DNA of 64,000 bases from Gonatopus flavifemur (taxonomy: Eukaryota > Arthropoda > Insecta > Hymenoptera > Dryinidae): positions 16,200,001 through 16,264,000 of the forward strand of contig JAFFJZ010000002.1 of assembly GCA_018340375.1 (NCBI GenBank). Reading direction: 5' to 3'. Under the pieces are notes generated by a model. The model was not told the DNA's origin. It did no database searches and was given only the letters and a program-made list of their open reading frames with translations. Position numbers and translations under genes: made by a program. Below, piece after piece: positions 35,658-48,530 of the stretch; the stretch's first letter is position 1; each line of letters starts with the position of its first letter.

Positions 35658-37272
35658 TAATATTCATACTCGTTGTCAAGAAAAGATTTGCAGTTTGAAG
35701 CGGAGTAATGATGAAAACTAATGATGATCCCACAAGTGCTATATTCCGATAAAGTGCACATTATTTTTTTCCCTCCAGCAAGATTGCTTATGGAGAGTAA
35801 TTAAGGTGTCGAAAAACCAGATAAAATCAGAAATGACTTATAGATTCTTTTCTCATCGAAAGTATAAGAATTGTTCCCGTAAACTTTTTCTCTTACGACA
35901 ATAGTCTGGTTTTGATATCGAGAAGATGAAATTATTTCTCTTCACTGACGAGAATGAAGATAGTACTTCGAAACACATCATTTTTCTTCATGTCAAATCC
36001 AACTTCAGATTAATAGATTGAAATAAATGAATTTTTCATCCCAACACGTAAGAATGATCAGAATTGATGACTTTTCGATTTCTCAAGAAAAATCTGCCGT
36101 GCCCGGATATGATCGATTCATCGGAATGTAACGAAAACAACTATTCTTTCAAATGATTTCACTATTTCATGAATCATATTCTGCCTACACCGTTTGAATA
36201 ATTAAGTTGCAAAAAATCATCGACTACATCAGAAACGACGTAACGATTAGAAAATTTCCGTTATTCCCGGTAACGATCCAGCTCAACGACGAGGTAAAAT
36301 TAGAGAGAACAATCATTCCTTATAACGTTTAAGATTCTAAAACCCTAATTCCGGCACCCGTGTCGTCACAAACGTGGAGAAGATTATGAGAACTCTTTGT
36401 TTAACGACAGATCTACGTGACGCAAATAAAGGAGGGTCAAAGGTTGTAAACTTTGATTTTTATTACATATGAGAATCTGTTTTTCATGTAACGTGTAAAA
36501 ATGTTGTAAAGATGTGTCGCACGGTTATCATTTTATATCGAGCAATAAAATAAAACATGTAGAGAACGAATGTTGGAACTTGAATCTTTTTTTCTTTATA
36601 TCTTCGGGTTAATCGCGTGTCTAACGTACTGAGGATCAGGAATGAGAAAAGTAGAGTTGTTGAAAAAAATGTAACATCGCGCAGGGATCGATAAAACCTA
36701 TGATCAGACTTTACACACATACATTTAGTTTTTGTTGGAATTCTTAGCACTGCGAAATAACTTTTAATGCGTGTAATATCAGCAGAAAAATGGCTAAGAG
36801 AGAAAGAGTAACAAACAAGTGTATTATTATCATTACCAAATATTGTCAATTTTTTTTAATCAAACTTTGAATACTTTATGTATCCTCAATTCCATCCGTT
36901 AAATCTCTTTCAATTCACACAGTACGATCAACGATATCGATAAGAGGCATTTCCAGATTGGTTTGTGGTTGATTTTCGAATACGCAATAATACTGCATTG
37001 TTGATACACGTTACAAGTAGGTATTATTCCACCTCGAGGATCGAAACAGTTTGAACAGACGTGGTATCATAAAATCAAAACCATTATCAACGGTTGCATT
37101 TCAGAAACATCAGAACATTTCACAATCTAATTATCGTTGCTCCAAAAGATATTCAAATTTCATATCTCATAACATTTCGAATAAAAATTAAATTAATAGG
37201 ACCAATATTGGCAAAACAGTTAACCTAGCCAGGGCCAAGACTGACGATCGCAGCAAAGATTGAGCCTGGCTA

Positions 37273-37493
37273 CACTGAAAAAAAAAGTTTCTTCCAACCA
37301 AATAAATAGTCTATTTGTCCTCTCTACATAAAATATTTCTTAGAATTGATAGAATATTCAACCGAATCGAATAATGGAATGCTTGCCCCAAATAAATTGG
37401 TCTTCTAAATAAATAATTTATTCGCCACAAGTGATCAGTTTTTTCCATCTAATTGAATATTTAATTTCTACAAATAAATATTTTATTCCAGTG
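37273..37493 (+). mobile_element. MITE, CACTGGAAAAAAT family (copy in duplication 1)
   Basis: Ends TA-cactgaaaaaaaaagtttct and tattttattccagtg-TA. The body matches 19536-19753 throughout and 45382-45625 in reverse. Blocks shared: gccccaaataaattgg, aataatttattcgccacaag. Non-coding. Confidence 0.75.
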
Positions 37494-39780
37494 TATTGTC
37501 AATGTTTGACACAACAGTTATTCGTTCTATGTAATCTACACCCACAACACAGCACCACAGTCCCAGAAGAATCCTTAAAGAATTTATTAAGAACACGATC
37601 AGTTCGATAAGAAATCTTCATGAATTCTTTTGTGCAATGGCTGTGGTACTATGTGGGTATTGAATCAAGGATTGGATATGACTTGCCGCAGGCTTGAACG
37701 GATGCTAATCCAACATTTAAGGAACAAAGTATTTTTTTGAAAGCAAATGTTAAAACGCCACTCATATAAAAATGATCAATCCTATATCCAAGTTGAATGA
37801 AAAGTATCAACAGACCAATGAATCCACGTATCCTAAAAATCATATTCATTTGAATTCTGAACGCAAAACTGGTAAAAATAAAAGTGCATCAAAAAGAAAC
37901 CACGGTTACTTTGATCTCACGTTGGATGAAAATATGTATAATTTCATTTTCAGATGTGTTAGAAAGTATCTTTTTACATACATACTGAAAAAACTTAGTA
38001 CTTCTTCATGGTCATATTCCAGGAATCTATTTTATACCACGCATCTTTCATGCGTTATCCAACTTCAAATGTAAATCATAAAGTAGAAGCTACCTTCAAG
38101 AAAAATTTACTGATGATTTATATAAAAACTACTTTAATTTAAAAATTATTTCACACAAGGTATATCTGTGAGTATACTGGAGAAAAATTTTACTTGCGTT
38201 AAATGACTTTACATTGATATCACTTGGAACAAGTATCTGTTTAACACAATTGTGGCTCAATTTTTCCAAATAAGATTTATTGATTGCTAAGAAATGTTAT
38301 ATGGCGATGCATCATATTATATTCAACAGTGCTAGGAAAGATCGACGTGAAAGCTCGCGAAGTAGTCTGAAGTATCACGAAACTGACAACGACTGACGTG
38401 ATCAAATTTACGATACATATAATAATTCATATCCCCTTTGGAAACATAAATGTCCCACCATTGTTGTGAATATTATCACATACTGGCCAGTACGTAATGT
38501 ATTTGAACATGGTTTTCATGACACTCGGAGAAGAAATCCTTTGGAAAATTATATAATTCACTATCACATGAAGTAATAAATTTTTGAAATGTGTTTTCAA
38601 TACAATTCACTATATGTATAATTCATTATGACATAGTGTGAGAAGGAAATATCCGAGAAAGGCGGCTGTTGACAGCAGGAGCCACGTGAAAGCTGGATTA
38701 TCAGCAACAAATTAAAAAATGTTTCAAACCATTGAATGATGATAAGTTTCATCAATCTGAACCTCAGAGTATGATGGAGTTGAAATTGCAGGTCGTGAAG
38801 CTAGCGATCGATGAACATAACTTTTTACAGAAAATGTTTATCGCAAATTTGAGTATCTGAAACGTTTAGGGAAATCCCACTCAATCGATTCCTAGTGCAA
38901 ATCAAGTTTCAGCAACGTTTGATTAAAAGTTAGAACAATCGGTTGCTATGGTTACGGTCAACAGCTTCCACTTCATAACAGTATGGCAAATAATTTACAT
39001 CAAATGGATTTACTTCGACTCTATAAGTTGCTATAGACAGCTATAGAACAGTTGTTTTCGTGTTTTCGGTGCTCTTTATCTTTGTACGTTCAAGGATCAT
39101 CCTTCACGGGATCCAGATATCGAGGAAGGAAAACAAGGAACTATCCGGTACACGTTTTCGAATATATTTATATTGATTACTAGCATTAATTTTCCAGCAG
39201 AAAATACGTTGATATTCGAGTTCATTGATTCAATTTTGATAAATTAATTTATGATAACGAACATAATTATAACGTTATTATGCATTTACATTACCACATA
39301 TGATACTCGAAACTAAATTACTCATCGATGTTATATATTTGTGGAATATTAGACTGTGAAAAATCGAATTCAATTCAAACGGTATCGAATTCAATATCAG
39401 ACAACTCCACACTGCAGAAAAAATCTGCTTCGGGTTCCATCAACATATTATGAAACTTTTTACATAACACAAGCTCATATATTCCATAACATATCAATTT
39501 TGATAAAATAATTCTTACATTTTAATAAGAAATTATATGATTTCGTAACTCATCTTAAATTGAGGAACTTTATTGAATTTAATATGGGAATATTGAATTC
39601 TACAAGAAATTTTCCATTAAATTTGAGAACTTTTCCTAGAAAAAAGATCCAAGCATTGACAAAGCAGGGTGTCTACTGAGGCCACTCGATGAAATACCAG
39701 TATATTTCGAGTATTTTCAATCAAAGAGAAAAATTCAACGTTGTTAAAGGAACTAATTATGCATGGTCATAGAAAATTCA
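37494..39780. other. No gene in the rest of duplication copy 1
   Basis: The 100-codon frame at 37772-38074 (repeated at 42725-43027) is Lys/Asn/Ser-rich and has no domain I know. The minus-strand frame around 37649-37849 overlaps its start. No other structure seen. Confidence 0.3.
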
Positions 39781-39845
39781 AAAAAGTTTTGGGGCCAAAG
39801 GGGAAAAAAAAGGGGGGAAAAAAATTTCCCCCCCTTTTTTTGAAT
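39770..39845. other. Homopolymer-rich junction, probable assembly join
   Basis: Between the two copies lies a patch of long G, A, C and T runs (for example eight A, then six G, then seven A, ending in C and T runs). No biological feature fits it. It most likely represents low-quality consensus at a contig or read end. Confidence 0.8.
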
Positions 39846-40092
39846 AATTTCGCAAACATCTTCTTCTCCCCAAACGATGGATGATTTTTGGGAAAATCAA
39901 AACGTGGACATCGACAAGATACTTGCCAATCAGATGTCACATATCTCAACTTCATGAAACGTTGAGAAAACGTTCTGAAAATGTTTATATGACAGACACA
40001 CGTCGTATTATGGCTGTCGAAAAATATGATGGGAAACTTCCAAGCACTGTTTTGCCAAGGTTTATGCCTTCAGAGCTATTCAAGCTATTGTA

Positions 40093-40615
40093 CACGGAAG
40101 GACCGAGTTCATTAATATTTAGAAAAGAGACTGTCAATTTAGGGAAAGAGGATCATTGAAGAATATTTGTAGTCAATTTACCATAAGTTGATACACTGAG
40201 TTGAACCCAATTCCTTAAATTGGAAGAAAATTTCTTTGCCCTCATTCTGATCAATCGTATTTCCAATGGAAAAAATGATTCAATCTCCATTGAATTGAAA
40301 TGATATTATTCGAATTCAAAGAGGATTATATCTCTGTTTCGATTAAAAAATTCTTTGTATCAATCCGAACTGAATTTTATTCCATTGAAAAAAAGATTTA
40401 TTAGAATGAGGGCAAAGAGAATGTTCTAAGAAAATTGGGTTGTCAGTGTAGTTTCACTGTTAAAAATAACAATAAGACGATCAATCTTTGATATTTTCAC
40501 TACGAATTTTCGGTAAATCCACTACAAATATTTATCACCGATTTCCTAATTGACAATCATTTTTCTAAATATTAAAAATCAACTTCTTATCATTAATAAA
40601 CTCGATCTTTCCGTG
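40093..40615. mobile_element. Second copy of the nested MITE pair
   Basis: Corresponds to 35132-35657, with the inner element at 40194-40448. Differs by small homopolymer changes only. Probably not an independent insertion. Confidence 0.75.
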
Positions 40616-42225
40616 TAATATTCATACTCGTTGTCAAGAAAAGATTTGCAGTTTGAAGCGGAGTAATGATGAAAACTAATGATGATCCCACAAGTGCTAT
40701 ATTCCGATAAAGTGCACATTATTTTTTTCCCTCCAGCAAGATTGCTTATGGAGAGTAATTAAGGTGTCGAAAAACAGATAAAATCAGAAATGACTTATAG
40801 ATTCTTTTCTCATCGAAAGTATAAGAATTGTTCCCGTAAACTTTTTCTCTTACGACAATAGTCTGGTTTTGATATCGAGAAGATGAAATTATTTCTCTTC
40901 ACTGACGAGAATGAAGATAGTACTTCGAAACACATCATTTTTCTTCATGTCAAATCCAACTTCAGATTAATAGATTGAAATAAATGAATTTTTCATCCCA
41001 ACACGTAAGAATGATCAGAATTGATGACTTTTCGATTTCTCAAGAAAAATCTGCCGTGCCCGGATATGATCGATTCATCGGAATGTAACGAAAACAACTA
41101 TTCTTTCAAATGATTTCACTATTTCATGAATCATATTCTGCCTACACCGTTTGAATAATTAAGTTGCAAAAAATCATCGACTACATCAGAAACGACGTAA
41201 CGATTAGAAAATTTCCGTTATTCCCGGTAACGATCCAGCTCAACGACGAGGTAAAATTAGAGAGAACAATCATTCCTTATAACGTTTAAGATTCTAAAAC
41301 CCTAATTCCGGCACCCGTGTCGTCACAAACGTGGAGAAGATTATGAGAACTCTTTGTTTAACGACAGATCTACGTGACGCAAATAAAGGAGGGTCAAAGG
41401 TTGTAAACTTTGATTTTTATTACATATGAGAATCTGTTTTTCATGTAACGTGTAAAATGTTGTAAAGATGTGTCGCACGGTTATCATTTTATATCGAGCA
41501 ATAAAATAAAACATGTAGAGAACGAATGTTGGAACTTGAATCTTTTTTCTTTATATCTTCAGGTTAATCGCGTGTCTAACGTACTGAGGATCAGGAATGA
41601 GAAAAGTAGAGTTGTTGAAAAAAATGTAACATCGCGCAGGGATCGATAAAACCTATGATCAGACTTTACACACATACATTTAGTTTTTGTTGGAATTCTT
41701 AGCACTGCGAAATAACTTTTAATGCGTGTAATATCAGCAGAAAAATGGCTAAGAGAGAAAGAGTGACAAACAAGTGTATTATTATCATTACCAAATATTG
41801 TCAATTTTTTAATCAAACTTTGAATACTTTATGTATCCTCAATTCCATCCGTTAAATCTCTTTCAATTCACACAGTACGATCAACGATATCGATAAGAGG
41901 CATTTCCAGATTGGTTTGTGGTTGATTTTCGAATACGCAATAATACTGCATTGTTGATACACGTTACAAGTAGGTATTATTCCACCTCGAGGATCGAAAC
42001 AGTTTGAACAGACGTGGTATCATAAAATCAAAACCATTATCAACGGTTGCATTTCAGAAACATCAGAACATTTCACAATCTAATTATCGTTGCTCCAAAA
42101 GATATTCAAATTTCATATCTCATAACATTTCGAATAAAAATTAAATTAATAGGACCAATATTGGCAAAACAGTTAACCTAGCCAGGGCCAAGACTGACGA
42201 TCGCAGCAAAGATTGAGCCTGGCTA

Positions 42226-42446
42226 CACTGAAAAAAAAAGTTTCTTCCAACCAAATAAATAGTCTATTTGTCCTCTCTACATAAAATATTTCTTAGAATT
42301 GATAGAATATTCAACCGAATCGAATAATGGAATGCTTGCCCCAAATAAATTGGTCTTCTAAATAAATAATTTATTCGCCACAAGTGATCAGTTTTTTCCA
42401 TCTAATTGAATATTTAATTTCTACAAATAAATATTTTATTCCAGTG
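42226..42446 (+). mobile_element. Second copy of the MITE at 37273
   Basis: Same sequence and length as 37273-37493 within the duplicated block, with the same TA flanks. Confidence 0.75.
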
Positions 42447-44970
42447 TATTGTCAATGTTTGACACAACAGTTATTCGTTCTATGTAATCTACACCCACAA
42501 CACAGCACCACAGTCCCAGAAGAATCCTTAAAGAATTTATTAAGAACACGATCAGTTCGATAAGAAATCTTCATGAATTCTTTTGTGCAATGGCTGTGGT
42601 ACTATGTGGGTATTGAATCAAGGATTGGATATGACTTGCCGCAGGCTTGAACGGATGCTAATCCAACATTTAAGGAACAAAGTATTTTTTTGAAAGCAAA
42701 TGTTAAAACGCCACTCATATAAAAATGATCAATCCTATATCCAAGTTGAATGAAAAGTATCAACAGACCAATGAATCCACGTATCCTAAAAATCATATTC
42801 ATTTGAATTCTGAACGCAAAACTGGTAAAAATAAAAGTGCATCAAAAAGAAACCACGGTTACTTTGATCTCACGTTGGATGAAAATATGTATAATTTCAT
42901 TTTCAGATGTGTTAGAAAGTATCTTTTTACATACATACTGAAAAAACTTAGTACTTCTTCATGGTCATATTCCAGGAATCTATTTTATACCACGCATCTT
43001 TCATGCGTTATCCAACTTCAAATGTAAATCATAAAGTAGAAGCTACCTTCAAGAAAAATTTACTGATGATTTATATAAAAACTACTTTAATTTAAAAATT
43101 ATTTCACACAAGGTATATCTGTGAGTATACTGGAGAAAAATTTTACTTGCGTTAAATGACTTTACATTGATATCACTTGGAACAAGTATCTGTTTAACAC
43201 AATTGTGGCTCAATTTTTCCAAATAAGATTTATTGATTGCTAAGAAATGTTATATGGCGATGCATCATATTATATTCAACAGTGCTAGGAAAGATCGACG
43301 TGAAAGCTCGCGAAGTAGTCTGAAGTATCACGAAACTGACAACGACTGACGTGATCAAATTTACGATACATATAATAATTCATATCCCCTTTGGAAACAT
43401 AAATGTCCCACCATTGTTGTGAATATTATCACATACTGGCCAGTACGTAATGTATTTGAACATGGTTTTCATGACACTCGGAGAAGAAATCCTTTGGAAA
43501 ATTATATAATTCACTATCACATGAAGTAATAAATTTTTGAAATGTGTTTTCAATACAATTCACTATATGTATAATTCATTATGACATAGTGTGAGAAGGA
43601 AATATCCGAGAAAGGCGGCTGTTGACAGCAGGAGCCACGTGAAAGCTGGATTATCAGCAACAAATTAAAAAATGTTTCAAACCATTGAATGATGATAAGT
43701 TTCATCAATCTGAACCTCAGAGTATGATGGAGTTGAAATTGCAGGTCGTGAAGCTAGCGATCGATGAACATAACTTTTTACAGAAAATGTTTATCGCAAA
43801 TTTGAGTATCTGAAACGTTTAGGGAAATCCCACTCAATCGATTCCTAGTGCAAATCAAGTTTCAGCAACGTTTGATTAAAAGTTAGAACAATCGGTTGCT
43901 ATGGTTACGGTCAACAGCTTCCACTTCATAACAGTATGGCAAATAATTTACATCAAATGGATTTACTTCGACTCTATAAGTTGCTATAGACAGCTATAGA
44001 ACAGTTGTTTTCGTGTTTTCGGTGCTCTTTATCTTTGTACGTTCAAGGATCATCCTTCACGGGATCCAGATATCGAGGAAGGAAAACAAGGAACTATCCG
44101 GTACACGTTTTCGAATATATTTATATTGATTACTAGCATTAATTTTCCAGCAGAAAATACGTTGATATTCGAGTTCATTGATTCAATTTTGATAAATTAA
44201 TTTATGATAACGAACATAATTATAACGTTATTATGCATTTACATTACCACATATGATACTCGAAACTAAATTACTCATCGATGTTATATATTTGTGGAAT
44301 ATTAGACTGTGAAAAATCGAATTCAATTCAAACGGTATCGAATTCAATATCAGACAACTCCACACTGCAGAAAAAATCTGCTTCGGGTTCCATCAACATA
44401 TTATGAAACTTTTTACATAACACAAGCTCATATATTCCATAACATATCAATTTTGATAAAATAATTCTTACATTTTAATAAGAAATTATATGATTTCGTA
44501 ACTCATCTTAAATTGAGGAACTTTATTGAATTTAATATGGGAATATTGAATTCTACAAGAAATTTTCCATTAAATTTGAGAACTTTTCCTAGAAAAAAGA
44601 TCCAAGCATTGACAAAGCAGGGTGTCTACTGAGGCCACTCGATGAAATTCCAGTATATTTCGAGTATTTTCCATCACTGAGAAAAATTCAACGTGGTTAC
44701 AGGAACTATGTTTGCATGGTCAAAGATTCACAGTTGCAGTGACGTGAAATTTCGTTATGATGACGAGAAAAACAAAACAGAATCACATGAGTGTAGTTGT
44801 CGCAACTACATAAGAAGGTCAAGGCAACAATCAACTACGTGCTATGGTTGCGCCAACCAGATTTTCCTCTGAGTGATTATACTTTCAGCAAAATTCCAGT
44901 ATGTTCCATAATAAATCACACAATTCTTCAGCATTAGTGTTTTGAATAGATTTATGATGATTTTATAATG

Positions 44971-45210
44971 CACAGAAAAAAGAGAATGGAGAAATTTACC
45001 ACGTAGGATGAGAACACGTCGCTTCGAGCCTTCAAATAGAAATTTTTACAAAATATTTTGTCAAATAATTCACATCACGAGATAAGAATCTAGTTTTGTC
45101 TTATAATGTGAATTATTTGACAATATATTTTGTAAAAATTGTCATTCGAAGGCTCGAAGCGACGCGTTGTCATCCTACGTGGTAAATTTCTCCATTCTCT
45201 TTTTTCAGTG
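44971..45210. mobile_element. Near-perfect palindromic MITE, 240 bp
   Basis: Ends cacagaaaaaagagaatgga and, inverted, cactgaaaaaagagaatgga, flanked by TG on both sides. The arms pair almost completely for about 105 bases (gaaatttaccacgtaggatg, gtcgcttcgagccttc, tttttacaaaatat, tcaaataattcacat). The loop is about 30 bases near 45080-45105. Non-coding. High arm identity suggests recent activity. Confidence 0.85.
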
Positions 45211-45381
45211 TGGGAAGAAGGGTGCATTTCCTCGGATATGTTATGCGTTTAATTGAAAAAATCATCAATAAAAGATGAATGATTACATTTGTAACTAATT
45301 AGATTTACATGTGTCAATATGTTATTATATTTTTCTGGCATAATACCGAAGTTGAAATTTTCATAATATATTTTATTATTA

Positions 45382-45625
45382 CACTGGAAAAAATATTTAT
45401 TTGTCCTCTCTCTATAAAATATTTATTTGTAAAAATTAAATATTCAATTAGATGCAACAAGTGATTACTTGTGGCGAATAAATTGTTTATTCAGAAGATC
45501 AATTTATTTGAGGCAAGCATTCCATTATTTGATTCGATTAAATATTCCATTAATCCTAAGAAATATTTTATGGAAAGAGGACAAACAAACTATTTATTTG
45601 TTTGAAAGAAATTTTTTCTTCAGTG
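45382..45625 (-). mobile_element. MITE, CACTGGAAAAAAT family, reverse orientation
   Basis: TA-cactggaaaaaatatttatt at the left and aaattttttcttcagtg-TA at the right. The interior is the reverse complement of 37273-37493 (cttgtggcgaataaattg, gaggcaagcattccatt). The open frame at 45469-45705 is this element read through. Confidence 0.75.
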
Positions 45626-46884
45626 TATACATTCTAGAATGTCAATATGGAAAAAATGTGTTATATAGAATTTCAAAGTTCTTATTTGACAAAAATTCAT
45701 TATAAATGTACTGACAATTTATCCAAAGATTTGAAATCGTATACATTTGGATTTGATAGAATTTCTTGAACGAAATTTCAGCAAAACATACAAATTTTAA
45801 AATATCTTCTGATAATTTTCAAAGAACTGAATAGAATACCAATACCAAGGATGGAACCAAAACGTGTCACGTGATTTGAAAATAAAAACTTCGAAGGATA
45901 ATTAATGAGAACACTAAAAAAATTTTACTTCAAAAGTTAACGTGAGATGCCGATTTTGAGTGAATAAGTGGATAATTTTCAAAACATTAATGTACAATCG
46001 GTGAAATTTAAGGAAGCATCCCTTGTAATCAATAGGAAACCCATCAAATCTCACCCCTCAAGTTTTTTTCATATTCGCTGTAAAAAATATTTATAAATTT
46101 CCAAGGAAAATAGAATGCCGAAGAACTGATGGGTTTGTAATTGTTCAAATCATCTGGGAATTCACCAAATTGTTTGCTATCATATCAATTTCGTTAGCGA
46201 TTTTTCAGCTAGGGTGGCCAAAAATTTTGACTCCTCCAGCAAAATTTGTACGCCATTCTGTATATAATACTGAAAATTTTGTTAGCCCAACTAAAAATTT
46301 GCTAAGAGTTTTTCATTAATTACAAAGAACTCATCAATTTTCATTTCGGTATTGGAATTTTGTACAACAAATTTTGTCATGGTCAATTACATCAAAATTT
46401 ATTCAAACCTACACACGAAGGAATCGAATCAACAGAATTGTATGTCTTCGTAGAGAAAAATATTCTTAGATGGCATGGAATATCACACTTGATGTTTCAA
46501 GACCATAAATATGAATAGTTTTGATTGTAATGAAGTCACTATGAAATAGATATGTAAATGCGATTGAATACATTTATAAATTCATAAAATTTGGATTCGC
46601 TCCCAACTGTAATATAAATATTTGGACGCCGAGGATTGTGCGAGGGAATTGCGAGAGTAATTATTTGATTTGACCAAATATTGATGTGCGTGATTTTCTT
46701 GTTGATTTACATACTGTCACTCGTTGGGTGAACTAAATTTTGTTCCCGATCGTAAGTATAAATATTTGACGAAAACAAATGAATGTATTAATGAACGGTA
46801 TTGCGTAACTATTTTATATGATGCAATATTATCGATGCTCTTGATTTATTATTGTATCTTGTTGGATTAATTGAATTTTGTCAG
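45626..46884. other. No gene recognised
   Basis: AT-rich. Around 46208-46380 several caaaattt and aaattttg motifs recur in both orientations and may be the remnant of an inverted-repeat element; boundaries are not clear. Confidence 0.3.
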
Positions 46885-47125
46885 GTATCCCTGGTTAAAG
46901 AAATCCATTGAATCCGGCATAATGGAATTTCATGAGATTCAGCCAGAACATTGCCCGAGATTCATTGGAATTTAGCGAGATTCAATGAGATTATTGTTGA
47001 AAAAATTCATGAAACTGATCAAATCTCATTGATTAATTGTGTCATTGAGATCTAACCAAATCTTTATTCAATTTCAATGAGATTTTGCGTGTTCAATGGG
47101 TCTTTTACAATCTTTAACAATCTAT
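46885..47125. repeat. Foldback-like region with CAATGAGATT motifs
   Basis: Repeated attcaatgagatt, catgagattcagc, gagattcattgga and the inverted aatctcattga within about 240 bases. The ends (ggttaaagaaatccattgaa on the left; ttcaatgggtcttttacaat on the right) pair weakly. A diverged inverted-repeat element is the simplest reading. Confidence 0.4.
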
Positions 47126-48317
47126 GTTCAGAATTCGCTTTGAATTTATAGAACGTTTCTGCTGTCGTCAATTACCAATTATTCATCAACTTCACTGCCA
47201 GAAAATTCACTTCAAATATTCATCACAGAAAATTCCCTCCCTTTTTAGATACCTATAAAAAAATATTCTCACGAATGATAACCACATATAATTGTCCATG
47301 ATAAGGAAACATATATACATCTTCTGTCTATCTTCATTTTTAGACCGCACATTTCATATTTATATGTCACATTGATGACATAGAATGGTCAGTCACATAC
47401 TTGTTTTCCAAATGAAAAGATGTTGCATATTGTTTCATATCGTTCGCGCAGAATCTATAGAAAATATGTAACATGAAAAATCTATACATGCATAAACTTC
47501 CGCAGTCTATTTATTGTATACTTTGATTTGTTTTGTTTTTTTTTTCATACAATATAAAATGATAAATAATCAAAATCTTGTTGAATTCTGGAATTGAATT
47601 ATATCCTTTCTTGACTTATTGGAATTGATTTACAATATCATTTGGAAGTTTTCCCAGCGAAAGATGAAATAATAAGATTATAAGTTCATACAGAGAAGAA
47701 CGGAGGTTGTATATTTGGAAACTTCGCACAATAGATTTCCAACGAATTTCGAAACTGTAATAGAATCTTATGGATAGTCGAAACAAACCAATAAATATGA
47801 AAAATGAAACATTTTCAAACTTTGAAAAACCATCAAGCTATATAGGTATTTACTGTTGATGAATATGAACAAAGAATGAATAAAGAAAAAGCGGTATAAT
47901 GTATAATCATCAAATAATAATTCGATTTCGTTCACAATTTCACGAGCTTTGGAAGGAAGTTGAATAACGTGAATCTTCGTGATCATAACAAGTATCATGT
48001 GTTTTAGAAACCCGGAGTATTGAATATAAAATATAAAGTGGTGTATTTTCAAGGATAGATGATATTCAGGATATTGATATTGTATACCAAAATCTCACGA
48101 TTCCATCTGACTTTGAATACGTTCTACAGAAGTCCTCGACTTCACAAATCGAAAAGTACTTCACAATGGATTGAAAATTTGTTCATGAAGGTCCTCTTGA
48201 TTCCACGCTGAATCAACTATGAAAATCTTATATTTTCCCAAAATTAAACTATACCTACCTTCTTCCTGCATTCAAGGCAGAAAATTGGGTAACATCCTTT
48301 GGTGAAATCAGCAATAA
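47126..48317. other. No gene recognised
   Basis: AT-rich sequence. The 94-codon minus-strand frame at 47768-48052 is rich in aromatic and hydrophobic residues but has no identifiable domain. Confidence 0.3.
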
Positions 48318-48530
48318 ACGACACCTTCCCAGCAGAGAGATCCCATGATGATGCGGGAGCTGGTCTTCACCAGCCTCCTCATGTCCGGGTAAGAAAATGA
48401 CTCCCTTGCAGTACAGTGTGGTCACTGATTACAGAACGTATTTCTCTTTTTTTCCACATAAACAGGGGATAAGATTGTGGTAGTTTCCGAAAACCACGAG
48501 CTCCCGCATCATAGGATCACTGCTTCTCAG
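48318..48530. repeat. Inverted repeat GATCCCATGATGATGCGGGAGCT
   Basis: gatcccatgatgatgcgggag (from 48340) pairs with ctcccgcatcataggatc (from 48501) across a spacer of about 140 bases. A one-trinucleotide difference (gat) separates the arms. Outer bases (cagagag and ctgcttctc) pair weakly. Possibly a small MITE; termini unclear. Confidence 0.5.

Larger units (their letters stand above)
34882..39780 (+). repeat. Copy 1 of a 4.9 kb direct duplication
   Basis: Nearly identical to 39842-44730. The offset is 4961 at the start and 4951 at the end, the drift coming from one- and two-base indels, mostly in homopolymers (for example near 35180, 36590 and 36850). Only a few substitutions were seen. 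The last 60-80 bases before 39780 match poorly, as expected of a low-quality contig end. Identical short open frames occur in both copies (for example 37772 and 42725); none has a recognisable domain. Probably an assembly artefact. Confidence 0.9.
39842..44730 (+). repeat. Copy 2 of the 4.9 kb direct duplication
   Basis: Repeats 34882-39780 and then continues into new sequence at about 44731, whereas copy 1 decays into homopolymers. This pattern (good left flank on copy 1, good right flank on copy 2) is what an unmerged overlap between two contigs would give. Confidence 0.9.

Noticed and set aside
36484..36849. 121-codon minus-strand open frame
   Set aside because: No recognisable domain, and the frame is broken in the second copy (41559-41816) by homopolymer indels.
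37772..38074. 100-codon frame present identically at 42725
   Set aside because: Conservation between copies is explained by the suspected assembly duplication, not by selection.
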